A stretch of DNA of 64,000 nucleotides, taken from assembly GCA_003427395.1 (NCBI GenBank), contig BFEA01000111.1, forward strand, positions 1,797,096 to 1,861,095. The letters run 5' to 3'. Positions 21,880 through 32,105 of this stretch are shown one piece after another (position 1 is the first letter of the stretch; every line of letters begins with the position of its first letter). The notes below the pieces were generated by a model. That model was not told the DNA's origin and made no database searches. It was given only the letters and a program-made list of their open reading frames with translations. This DNA comes from Chara braunii (lineage: Eukaryota; Streptophyta; Charophyceae; Charales; Characeae). The position numbers and the translations under genes are program-made.

Positions 21880-22142
21880 TGAACTGCCATTTCGTCAAAA
21901 TGGACATCTTTTATTTTTTGAACGAAATTGAAACCGAGTTTTTTGGCTGAAAACTCGTCAAAATTTGTTGTTCCTGAGGGTCCGGCGTTTGTAACTCGTC
22001 AAAATTTGTTGTTCCTGAGGGTCCGGCGTTTGTAAAACGCTGGACCCTCAGGAACAGCAAATTTTGACGAGTTTTCAACCAAAAAACTCGGTTTCAATTC
22101 GTTCAAAAAATAAAAAATGTCCATTTTGACGAAATGGTCGTT
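21880..22142. repeat. Large foldback element with internal duplication
   Basis: The left arm starts GCCATTTCGTCAAAATGGAC (21,886) and the right arm ends GTCCATTTTGACGAAATGG (22,137). Between them the arms pair through CGAGTTTTTTGG, AACTCGTCAAAATTTG and CTGAGGGTCCGGCGTTT, with the turn near 22,035. The 40-bp block AACTCGTCAAAATTTGTTGT... is present twice in the left arm (21,952 and 21,991) but once in the right. Transcribed, this would make a hairpin of more than 100 bp, the usual form of a MITE or siRNA/miRNA-type precursor. Confidence 0.85.
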
Positions 22143-22170
22143 CATGAACAAGAGAATGGCCATGAACACT

Positions 22171-22292
22171 TGTGTATCTGACTGTAATTACGTTCATGTT
22201 CAGTATCCTCGATGAAACAAACCCAAGGTCTCCCCTCGACATCGAATTTTGCTGAATATATCTGACCGTAATTACGCTCATGTTCAGTAGAA
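22171..22292. repeat. Direct pair of a dispersed TATCTGACYGTAATTACG motif
   Basis: TATCTGACTGTAATTACG (22,176) and TATCTGACCGTAATTACG (22,259) are both followed by TTCATGTTCAG or CTCATGTTCAG. Inverted relatives occur at about 24,565 (CGTAATTGCGGCCAGATAC) and 26,826 (GTGATTGCAGTCAGATAC). Confidence 0.7.
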
Positions 22293-22322
22293 AAAGTGAA
22301 GATGCCATTAGTTATTCTTTGC

Positions 22323-22515
22323 TCTTCTAGACCACCGTGGTCCTCCCCCCCCTCCTCCCTTTTCCTCCCCCCTCCTCCTCCCTCTTTCTCCTCCTCCTCC
22401 TTCCCCGCCTCATCATCATCATCGCCATCCCCATCATCATCATCATCGTCATCGTCAATCATGGTACTTCCCCTTCTCCCTCCTCCTCCCTCCTCCTCTT
22501 CCCCCTCCTCCTCCT

Positions 22516-22578
<63 letters not shown>

Positions 22579-23215
22579 GGTCGCACTTGGGTACTCATCG
22601 TTTATCATCATCTTCTCATCTGGTTCACCTCTCCTCCTTGCTCCTACTCCACTCCTTTCTCTTCCCCTCCTCCCCCTCGTCCCCCTCCTCCTCTCTCTCC
22701 CCCGCCTGCTGCTGCTGATGCTCCCGATAGTCTATCTGCTACTACTCTCTCTCCGCCTCCTCCTCCTCTTACTTCCCCTTCAAATCTTCTTGTCCTTCAC
22801 CTCCTCCTCCTTTCTATTTTTATGGACAATTTAATTCCTCGATATACACGTGTCACCTCCTATTCCTCCCCCCTCCTATTCCTCCCTCCTCCTCGTCCTA
22901 ACCCATCTCCTCCTTGTGACACAGCTATTGCCTAGACAGTCCACCTCCCTCGCCTAGACAGTCAGTGTACGGGAACTTAACGTAGGGTCCCCCGATCCTT
23001 GCCCACTTCCGGCGTAACTCCCTCTCCTCCCTCTCCTCCCTCTCCTCCCATCCCTCCTCCCACCAATTCTCCAATTGCTCCTCCTAATCTCTCACTCCTA
23101 CTCCCATTACTCCTACCGCTGTCTCTCTCTCGCTCCCGTGTTGCTCTGTTCCTGGCATCGCCCTCCTCCTCCTCCTCCTCCTCCTCCTCCCTTCTGATTC
23201 TGCAGCTGCTGCTGC
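22323..23215. repeat. Polypyrimidine tract, CTC/TCA triplet-rich
   Basis: Nearly 0.9 kb is dominated by C and T on the plus strand (TCCTCC units), with ATC/TCA blocks at 22,410-22,460 and 22,541-22,578. Open frames across it are low-complexity artefacts. Such strand asymmetry can form triplex DNA. Confidence 0.85.
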
Positions 23216-23777
23216 CTCACCTGTTCTTACACTGTGCAGTGGACACTTCCATGCCACGTGTACGCGCACAGGCAAAGCTCCAGTAATTAGACCTTGTGCT
23301 GATGGATCGGGATCGCAGCCCACGTCTAATCAACAACCATCAGCCAGATCTAGAATGTCGGGTCGGGTCGGGATGAATTCCTTTCTTTTTTTCTTTTTTT
23401 TGTTTCTACTTAATAACTTCGATGTCGCGGATGATCTACAGGCCACCGGATGTCCGGATCCCGATGGATTCTGATAGTGGCACAGGCGAAGTTCTTCGAG
23501 GAACCAAAGCCCAGCTACAGCAGCAGTCGTCAAAAAAAAAAAAAAAAAAAAAAAAAAGACGTAGCCAAAGCTAATAAATTGATTGCATCCATTTCTTTTT
23601 CCGCTTTTTTTTCTGAAGCGTCAGCTATGGACTTTATTTCCTTCTTCTTCTTCTTCTTCTTCTTCTTCTTCTTCTTCTTCTTCTTCTTTTGCCTCAGCTG
23701 TAGAGGATAGGCTGCGGCCCAAGGGATACCCATATGAATTAGTATAATGGCAGCACAGACGAAATTTTCAGGGGCGA

Positions 23778-23936
23778 GGTCTCACTAGCACAAAGGATTG
23801 GATCGAATGACTGAATCTGGACGTGTTAGTTGAAAAGGTGCAGAAAATCAAGACTGAACTGCTTTTCTGGATCTCTGCATAAAACACATCCAGGTTCAGA
23901 CACTAAATCCGATCCTCGTTGCTACGTAGTGGGATC
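23778..23936. mobile_element. MITE with inverted repeats, copy 1 of 3
   Basis: Starts GGTCTCACTAGCACAAAGGA and ends inverted as TCGTTGCTACGTAGTGGGATC. Internal arms CTGAATCTGGACGTGTTAG and CACATCCAGGTTCAG also pair, so nearly the whole 159 bp folds back. It is more diverged than the two copies at 27.7 and 27.9 kb. No coding. Confidence 0.75.
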
Positions 23937-24099
23937 TCGAACCACCAGGAATCAGAGCCCAGGAGCCAAATCCCACTTGCTGAAATTGTACATTCCCGAC
24001 CGTCGTCGATCTTTTGCAATCTACGGTCAGAAATGAAGGATACGGATAAGCGGGGCGTGGCCCTAGGTCTAATCAACAAACCAATCTACAAGATCTAAG

Positions 24100-24135
24100 G
24101 TATTCGTTTTTTTTTGTTTTTTTTTTATAAGAAAA
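24100..24135. repeat. T-rich tract
   Basis: TTTTTTTTGTTTTTTTTTT on the plus strand. It may be the inverted tail of a retroposon. Confidence 0.35.
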
Positions 24136-24189
24136 AGGGCGACGGCCTTGAGATATCATCATTGAACTGACCGGGCCCCAAGGAATCGT

Positions 24190-24305
24190 CAATGACTGTA
24201 ATTCAGAAATTTCTGGTCATTTTTTTTGGTGGTATCTGGAATCGAACGTGGATCTGTATTTCAACAGTTGTGGGTGTACCAACTCAGCTAGGCTCGTTGG
24301 TTATT
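24190..24305 (-). mobile_element. tRNA-derived SINE head, minus strand
   Basis: On the minus strand the A box TAGCTGAGTTGG (24,280-24,291) is followed by GTTGAAATACAGATCC and the B box CGTTCGATTCC (24,237-24,247). The word GTTGAAATACAGA is shared with the plus-strand copy at 26.4 kb, defining a second SINE family. An A-rich segment follows downstream on the minus strand. Confidence 0.7.
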
Positions 24306-24318
24306 CGTGATTTCCCCC

Positions 24319-24514
24319 NNNNNNNNNNNNNNNNNNNNNNNNNNNNNNNNNNNNNNNNNNNNNNNNNNNNNNNNNNNNNNNNNNNNNNNNNNNNNNNNNN
24401 NNNNNNNNNNNNNNNNNNNNNNNNNNNNNNNNNNNNNNNNNNNNNNNNNNNNNNNNNNNNNNNNNNNNNNNNNNNNNNNNNNNNNNNNNNNNNNNNNNNN
24501 NNNNNNNNNNNNNN
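24319..24514. other. Assembly gap (196 N)
   Basis: N run flanked by C homopolymers. Confidence 1.
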
Positions 24515-24851
24515 CCCAAGTAGTAACCAAAAAAAAAAACGGTCATATACATGATACATCCACGTTCGGCCGTAATTGCGGCCAGATACATACAATACAA
24601 GATAGAGACAGTGTGGGTACACTCTCAGTAGAGATGCGCAAATTCCCCGACGCGTTACGGCCAGGCTACGCTCCTGGCACCCACCCCTCAGGGGCCTTCT
24701 CCACAAATCCCCTTGCGGCACCACCCACCTTATTTTCCCACCATCTATCAGAGAATAGAAGGAGGGGGGGGGGGGGGGGTCCACGGCCTTGCCCTCTCGT
24801 TATACTACTGCAGCCACCTACGTTGCTACAGGCGGAGTAAAACAAGCCTCG

Positions 24852-24987
24852 TCTTAGGGGCTCGCTGCACTACTCTCGACAACGCACAAAAGACAGAAAT
24901 CATGGCCGTGAATCTTTCCATATTCTAGCGGAAGATTCACTCTCGTTTTGCAAATTTCGAGAGTAGTGCAGCGAGGCCCTTAGTCTG
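24852..24987. mobile_element. Short MITE with ~29-bp terminal inverted repeats and inner hairpin
   Basis: The left end TTAGGGGCTCGCTGCACTAC and the right end GTAGTGCAGCGAGGCCCTTAG are inverted copies extending through ACTCTCGA. Inside, GTGAATCTTTCC and GGAAGATTCAC (24,908-24,940) form a hairpin with loop ATATTCTAGC. A related inner hairpin without the outer repeats lies at about 26,891-26,918. Confidence 0.8.
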
Positions 24988-25139
24988 CCGCGTTAAGAAG
25001 AAGATGACGAAGAAGAATGGTGGAAACAGAGGGCAACTGCCTTTTTCACACGCTTTTTCACAAGATAAGCAGGCAGCTCACTGCCAACGCATACTAGTCT
25101 CAAGAGGAAGAATGGTTGAATAGTTGAAGCAGCGAGGAC

Positions 25140-25319
25140 AAGAAGAAGAAAGAAGAAAGAAGACAGAAGAACTACGAATTGAGAACAGCAAGGCCCAATA
25201 AACAAATAAATAAATAAATAAATAAAAAAGGAATAGCAAGGCCAAATGCTAACAGTCCATGCACTACAAGGTTGTTCATCACAGTTCCGTCCGACACAGA
25301 CAACAAAAATTCCACATCG

Positions 25320-25354
<35 letters not shown>

Positions 25355-25620
25355 AGGAATCGCAAGGCCAAATGTAACCAAAGCCATGGCCAAGTTGCTC
25401 CCGTACACGCAAGCAAAAACTTCACATCAAAAAGAAGAAAGTCGAAGAAGAAGAAGAAAAGGAAGAAGAAAAAGAAGAAGAACAAGAAGAATTGAAACAA
25501 CGAGGCCAATCGCTATGCGTCACCATGTCTCAGTGATGAGCAGTAAAGCACCTACACAGACAATCAGCTCAGAAGAAGAAGAAGAAGAAGAAGAAGAAGA
25601 AGAAGAAAAAGAAAGAGTGA
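25140..25620. repeat. Cluster of simple repeats: (AAAT)n, poly(A), (GAA)n
   Basis: (AAAT)n occurs at 25,200-25,228, about 33 A at 25,320-25,352, GAA-rich at 25,427-25,492 and (GAA)n at 25,571-25,610. Each simple repeat is preceded or followed by a GGAATMGCAAGGCCAAATG phrase (25,229 and 25,356), indicating an older duplication. Confidence 0.85.
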
Positions 25621-25791
25621 AGCAACTTACCGTGCTTGTTCGTTGACGCCCACTTCTGGCAGTGATTATGGCATGTGTCCCGAACTGGTCACGCTTGACT
25701 TGCTCATCAACATTAATACAGTAGTTCATACCATTCACCTCACAGAAAGCTACCATCAGATCTACGCTCCTCGTCGAAATCGTACCATCGT

Positions 25792-25980
<189 letters not shown>

Positions 25981-26384
25981 GATAAACAGATAGATAGGTA
26001 GATCTTTGTGTTTATGTGTGCATGTCACCTCACACAGGCAGGTTCGGCACAGCGCACGCGCGTCAGCCACGTGGCAACCTCCAGAAGGGTCACCGGAGAC
26101 AGACAAAGAGCAATCGGAACACGCCACGTGGTTCTCACACGGGTAGGCGGTTCGTCCACCAGCGAAAAGCCCGAGTAGCTACCGTAAGTACAGGCCATCC
26201 CAGATATTGGCGGGGCCGCGCGCCAAGCACTCCCTACCTCAAATAAAAAATATTTTTTGAATCCCTGAAGTAGCCAGTCACGCTTTTTTTTTGGGTAACC
26301 GCACGGCCAGCAGGTACATTCCTTTCTTCTTTTTCTGCGTGGCATGGGGGATATCCGTCCGTTAAAATTGGAACGATGGAAGGG

Positions 26385-26465
26385 GACCCAAGAGCCTAGC
26401 TCAGTGGGGACACCATTGAACCGTTGAAATACAGACCCGTGTTCGAAGCCAGATGAAGGAACTTT
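26385..26465 (+). mobile_element. tRNA-derived SINE head
   Basis: A box TAGCTCAGTGGG (26,397-26,408), then GTTGAAATACAGACCC, then the B box TGTTCGAAGCC (26,440-26,450). Same family as the minus-strand copy at 24.3 kb. Confidence 0.7.
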
Positions 26466-26666
26466 ACTTGATGAGTAAAAGCCAAATATATTTCCGAAAT
26501 GCCTGGGGCCGGGTCAGCTCTCAAGGCCGAACGATAGAAGGTTGGAAAATTGCATCTGTACCCCACTTAGGGCCTCGCCACACCACGCCCGAATCCCCAA
26601 AAAAAATCGGGAGCAGTCCCTACCGTCTTCCCTCGAACACAACGTATACAAACCAGTCCCAATAGA

Positions 26667-26774
26667 CATACTGCCTGGCTGCACAGCCGAACGCTGCATG
26701 AGGCATACTACCTGGCTGCACAGCCGAACGCTGCATGAGGCATACTACCTGGCTGCACAGCCGAACGCTGCATT
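26667..26774. repeat. Three tandem 37-bp units
   Basis: CCTGGCTGCACAGCCGAACG followed by CTGCATGAGGCATACTA is repeated three times almost perfectly, the last copy diverging after CTGCAT. The unit contains the inverted pair GGCTG/CAGCC. Confidence 0.95.
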
Positions 26775-27128
26775 GCATCCAGGACCTGGCCAACCTGACC
26801 GCACAAAACAAACTAAACTGTGGACGTGATTGCAGTCAGATACATTTACTGGGACTGTTTGAAAACGAAAAAAAAAAAAAATGGCTATGTGTCTTTCCAT
26901 GTTCTAAGGAAGGATTCAGTCTCATTTTGCACGGTCTGAGCACAAGATCAAAATGGCTTTTAATTTTCTCCTCCAGATGACCCGTTCCCAACTTTCCTGT
27001 ACTGGAAACCAATAAAGCTACTAGTGCCTGGCAGACTAATATTGGCTAAAGTAAAAAACAGGAAAATAGTAGAGAAGATAGGCATTGTACTGACTAAACT
27101 TCTGTTGTTCTATGATTTATGGATTTAC

Positions 27129-27232
27129 AGGAGTGACCAATTTTGAAGAATTAGCCAAAATTTTGACTGGTTATGAAATGACTTTTTAAAGGAGTGACCA
27201 ATTTTGAAGAATTAGCCAAAATTTTGACTGGT
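27129..27232. repeat. Direct repeat, two copies
   Basis: GGAGTGACCAATTTTGAAGA followed by ATTAGCCAAAATTTTGACTGGT occurs at 27,129 and 27,190, identical over about 42 bp and separated by about 20 bp. Confidence 0.95.
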
Positions 27233-27671
27233 CAGCCCGCAATTCATCCAAAGACCGCACCACCCTCCCCGCGACCGCCGCCACGTTGGCTCACGGAACG
27301 ACCGGTCGGTCTCCTGTCAGCGACCGCGACGCCCTATATACCCACTTACAGCTATTTTTTAGGCCTAGTTGCACGCTCGCCATCCGACAACATTGTGAAT
27401 GCAGCTCGACAACGCAGCTGTCTCGGTGCACTCGAAATGACGACAGAAATTCCCCAAACGGAAAAGCAGCCACTACACGACAAAACGCATCCATGTATAC
27501 GCAGCCACATTCCTGGCCGCGAACATTCATTTTTAGGGTGCGTTATGTTCAGGGAAGACGTTAGTGTCAGAAGACGCAAAAATCTGAGACTCGGGAGAGT
27601 GCTTTCGGATGGAAAACGATAGGGAAAGTAACTCTTCATACACAAATTTCCGTTTCAGACTTCAGGGCCGA

Positions 27672-27824
27672 GGTCCCACTAGCAAAGAGGATAGGATCAA
27701 GATCCTGAATCTGGATGTGTTTTAGGAGAGATGCAGAAAAGCAGTTCAATCTCCATTTCCTGTACCTCTCCAGAAACCCGCCCAGATTCAGACATTCGAT
27801 CCGGTCCTCTTTGCTAGTGGGACC
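27672..27824. mobile_element. MITE with inverted repeats, copy 2 of 3
   Basis: Begins GGTCCCACTAGCAAAGAGGA and ends as the inverted copy TCCTCTTTGCTAGTGGGACC. The inner parts also pair (TGAATCTGGATG with CCCAGATTCAG; AGGAGAG with CTCTCC). Length 153 bp. Confidence 0.88.
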
Positions 27825-27880
27825 ACGCCGCAGGAGGGTTCGAGAGTTCACGGACCCACCGGCCGTGCTCTCGGGCCCGA

Positions 27881-28034
27881 GGTCCCACGATTAAAGAGGA
27901 TAGGATTGAGCTCCTGAATCTGGATGTGTTTTATGCAGAGGTGCAGAAACGCAGTTCAATCTCGATTTCCTCCACCTCTCCACAATTACGTCCAGATTCA
28001 GGCATTCGATCCTATCCTCTTTGCTAGTGGGACC
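27881..28034. mobile_element. MITE with inverted repeats, copy 3 of 3
   Basis: Begins GGTCCCACGATTAAAGAGGA and ends TCCTCTTTGCTAGTGGGACC, 154 bp. It is very similar to the copy 57 bp upstream and in the same orientation. The flanks GCC-GAG and CACGCC are shared too, so the two may be a tandem duplication rather than separate insertions. Confidence 0.88.
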
Positions 28035-30358
28035 ACGCCCCGGGACGTGCTCTTGGAGTCTAAACCTTGACAGCTCCTGAGTGAGTTCCTACTGACACTC
28101 TACTTTTTTTTTTTTTTTTTTTTACACATTGTTGAGCGCATCGGTCCGGCACCGCACGCGGCGGCGCGGGACCCTCTCGGCCGCGTCACGCAGGAGTTGG
28201 ATCAACTTCCACATGAACACGCAAATGGAGCTTCCTTAGGCCGCTCCGGCCGAGTGCGCCAGCCATACCTCTCGCGAGCCCCTACGACAGGATAGGGCCT
28301 ACGCAAGGCACGACTTACCTCCACCTTACGGGAGCTGTCACCTCCCTTCGGTGGGCGTATCCCCGCCGAGCTACCAGTCCACACTACGAGAGCTACTCAG
28401 TTGCAATTGCAGAGGTGGACCAGCCGAGGGCGTTTCTCGTTCGCTGTGGCATAGGGGGTACGCGCGGTAATACGCTTATCGGACCCGCATGCGAACCGAC
28501 ATCTTGGGGGTTGAAGTCCCAAGCGCGGCTCGACGTCGGTCGACTAGGACGCATCCCACACACCACGCGCACACCACTTCTACGAACACAAAAATAAAAC
28601 ACATGCACACACGCGTACAACGCGACGCAACACGAGCAACGCGACAACGCTCCTAGCCCCTCGGTAGCTGTCCCATAACTCCCTGATGCAGAAATCAAAT
28701 AGGCGTCGCGCGCGAGACTTAATATAAACTGCGCGGACGCGAGGGTTAACTCATAACGACTCGCAATGCAAGCGTACGCAAGCAATCGCGATGACGGCGT
28801 ACTATGTGGTACCCACACTCGCGCAACCCTCGTTAATCTCGAGGGTCACGTTCGACACTCAAGTGTCGGCAGACACGCGCCTTGAGGGTTAATCTCTCGA
28901 TGCCAGGCAACCGCCATGTGCGGTTGAAGACCACACCCTCTTCTGCACCCTTTGCAGAGGGGTTGAGTAGACAACTTTAAGCTGTCGTGGCATTTAGACA
29001 TCAAGGGGTTTGACTTTGACGGTTGCCACGGACTACAACATCCAACCATAAAAACTCTGAAAAACAGACGAATAGGCCGAGCCCCCCCCTCCTCCTTTGT
29101 TCCAACCGCTGTCATAATCTTTGGGGTATCCTCTCTCTCCTCGGGTAATGCACACGGCCTACAATAACCACAAGCGTTTGCGTCTACGTGTGAGTCTCAC
29201 GATCCCATAACTTTTAGGCGTTGGGGCGGCGAAGCATCGCACGCAGGATTTTGACATACGGCCGCGCGGCTGCCGGCCAGCCCCATACCGACCAACGATG
29301 TCAATCATACGTGGTAATCGCGGCTCTAGCCTTGCGATATTGAATGGCTGAAGGAACACATCGCGAGGCGTCACCCCTCACGATTATTGAACGGTTGAAA
29401 GACACGTCGTTCAGCCCTCACGACGTTTTCGCCTTTTAGGCGGAGTGTCCCGCCGACCAAGATAAATAGGCTCTATGCGAAGGGAGACTCCTCCCCTTCA
29501 GGGCCTAGGGCTTGGGATGTCTTGGACAAGGACCTTGAATCCCGGCCCAGGACCAACGTCCGACTAAGTAAGCCCCAAGACGCAAATGGCCAGAGGGGAG
29601 GGTCCTCCCTATCCCTCGATCCCACTCTTACGCGGTGTTAGTATGACCTCTTAGGTCTCCCCAACACTCATCGTACGTATACCCACGCATACATACAAAG
29701 GAGGAGTAAAGTTGTGACGATCACTTCTCACAGGCACAGTGGGACTCCTCACAACCATGTATATGTATATGGAGTCGCAGGCAGTCAAAATTCAAAATCC
29801 GAATCACAAGACATACCTGCAATCACACCAAGAGTCAAACGACAAAGCACGCACTACACGGAGTCAACCCCAAACATTCTCTATGCTCATACCCCTTTGC
29901 TTCAGCCATGCAAGCCCCAATCGCCGATCCAACCAACCTCAATTAAATACTCAGTACCTTTGTTAAATGGTCATTCAACAAAAGTCCGCGTGAAACCTTT
30001 AACAAACAGTAAAACCACCCGGGCTAAAGCCTTTTAGGTTGAGTATGGGGAGTGAGTTGGAATCGAGTCGAAGACCGACGAAAAGGCAACCGACCTGTTA
30101 TCAGTGATAACAAAATGTGGTCCTTGTAGAATCAAGCTGACTCTAATCCAGATCATGAATCGAATGACCAAAAAGACCTGTAACACAAGACAGGTCAATC
30201 CCCAAGCTAGATCTATAAGTCCTTGGAGGGTAATCACAATCTCGCTCCAAGGCCTACCTTGTTGACTGACCCCAAGCCTACCCCTAAATAGTGCCCAAAG
30301 CAAAGGTAGGCCCTGACAGAATTTTCCCTATCCAGGGTGGATCGCCAGAGTCGCCACC

Positions 30359-30870
30359 TGTCAAAATATAATCTATCTTTTCTAAACTAAGAAAATTCCG
30401 GCATCGCCTCCCGTAGGAAAAGTCAAATTTTGTCTAACTCCCTGAATTAGTAAAAATTTGGGCAGCACTCCATTTAGAAAGGGAGATTTCTCTGATTGAC
30501 ACTAAGTCGGATATGAACTCAAAAGACAACTTGAATCCAACTTAGACAAAATTTTAACTAACTCCTAAGTTTTGCAGAAATTTCGGCAGCACTCCCTCTA
30601 GAAAAGTGTTATTCCAAAATTTATACAAGATTAAATTTAGAACTTTGGAACTACTTTCTAAAGTCCAATTTTGTCTAACTCCCTGATTTAGCAAAAATTT
30701 GGGCAACACTCTCTTAAGAAAATGAGACTTTTCAGATTTTTACTAAGTCAGATATGACGAAAAGACAAGCTGAACTTTGACAAGTTAAAATTTATCTAAC
30801 TCCTTGAATCTGTAGAAATTTCGGCAGCGCTTTCCGTAGAGAAAGTAACTTACCAGAATTTATACAGGTC
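30359..30870. repeat. Degenerate ~120-bp tandem units in LTR A
   Basis: The word CTAACTCC..GA followed by AAAATTTSGGCARCRCTYYC recurs four to five times, alternating GGGCAGCACTCC and CGGCAGCGCTTT versions. Equivalent arrays are at about 39,835-40,150 (B, inverted) and 58,182-58,520 (C). Confidence 0.8.
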
Positions 30871-31154
30871 CAAGTATAATAGCGAGCCTAAAAAAATGCA
30901 AGAATCGATCTAAGTAAAATAAGGTCCGCTCAGAAAATACAAGAATTGATCTAACTCCGATCGATCTAGCACGTGGCGAGCCTCTAAAGCAACTACCTGT
31001 CAATCTGAAACCCAGACCAAGTAGTAATCTCACTCAGCCACATGCAGGCCAAACCGCAAAGGTAAGTACTCTCACCATCCCCAAGTCAATCTAAGCAAAC
31101 AATAGTTCATGATCTTTCAGTGAGTTATTCCCTCATACCCAACTTACATAAGGC

Positions 31155-32105
31155 ATAGGTCAGGGCACCTGAACTTATAGAGCGCGCCCAACTTAGCCAG
31201 ACCTAAAGTCAGAATACCTAAACTTATAGAGCGTTCTGACTTGGCCAGGTATACACAAACAGAGGGCACAACTACTTCTCTCTTCTTTGGGCGTATGACT
31301 AGACCACTCTAGTCGCCCTGAACTTGTTTAAATCGCCAAGTTATATATACCTTTATGAACTTAGTCCTCAAAGAGGGCATAAGGCTGAGCCGCTCAACTT
31401 AGAACATTGTTTAGCCTGCCCAAGCTTACCTTCAACTATATCTCTTAGTTTATACTCTCTTCAGTTGTGATAAGCTATAGTCAGGCTACCTAAACTTATA
31501 GAGCGGCCTGACTGGCCTGTTCTTAATAGTACAGTAATACCATATAACCAGAGTTATATCCATTTGGGTTCCAACATGTATGAGGCATTGGGTCAGACTA
31601 CCTAAACTTATAGAGCGGTCTGATCCTCTGCCAGGTTCATTTCTCTCTGATCCAGTCTATGTGAGGCAGTAGGTCAGGCTACCTAAACTTATAGAGCGGT
31701 CTGTCCCCTGCCAGGATTACCCCCTCAAAACAAAATAGGAGAAGGGTTGAACCACCTAAACTTATAGAGCGGTTCAGACCTTCTCGTTCAGAACCAAGGA
31801 AACTATGAGAACCCCAAACAAAACGAGGCAACCCAAGGTACATAAACTTATAGAGCGTCTTGGGTTCCTGAAAGTCACTCACAGTCAAACCCCCTCAAGT
31901 CAGAGCAGCCAAGACACCTAAACTTATAGAGCGTCCTGACCCTCCATGCAATTCACATCACCAGGTCTCCCCAAACTTATGGGGACATCCCAACCCCCAG
32001 AGCTTCAGGCTACCTAAACTTATAGAGCGGCCTGAGGCTCCAGGCAATCCAAGAATAAACAAAGCGCTGGGCTTCCCCAAACTTAAGGGGACCTCCCAGA
32101 CTTAG
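31155..32105. repeat. Array of covarying hairpins, LTR A, hexaloop AACTTA
   Basis: About twelve hairpins share the core ACCTAAACTTATAGAGCG or a relative, flanked by pairing arms that differ from copy to copy. Examples are GTCAGAA/TTCTGAC (31,208-31,240), AGTCAGGC/GCCTGACT (31,479-31,513), GGTCAGAC/GTCTGATC (31,591-31,625), AACCCAAG/CTTGGGTT (about 31,826-31,862) and CTTCAGGC/GCCTGAGG (near 32,010). Inner stems also vary around the fixed hexaloop: CTA/TAG, CCCCA/TGGGG (31,969-31,984) and GCTC/GAAC (near 31,395). Spacing is irregular. Shown as plus-strand sequence; in the element transcript the loop would read TAAGTT. Confidence 0.85.

Noticed and set aside
22296-22834. Ser/Pro/Ile/Leu-rich proteins
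   Set aside because: Low-complexity products of the polypyrimidine and ATC repeats.
31155-32105. CRISPR-like array
   Set aside because: Repeats are regular in the loop but the spacers are unequal, the flanking arms are paired, and the host is eukaryotic.
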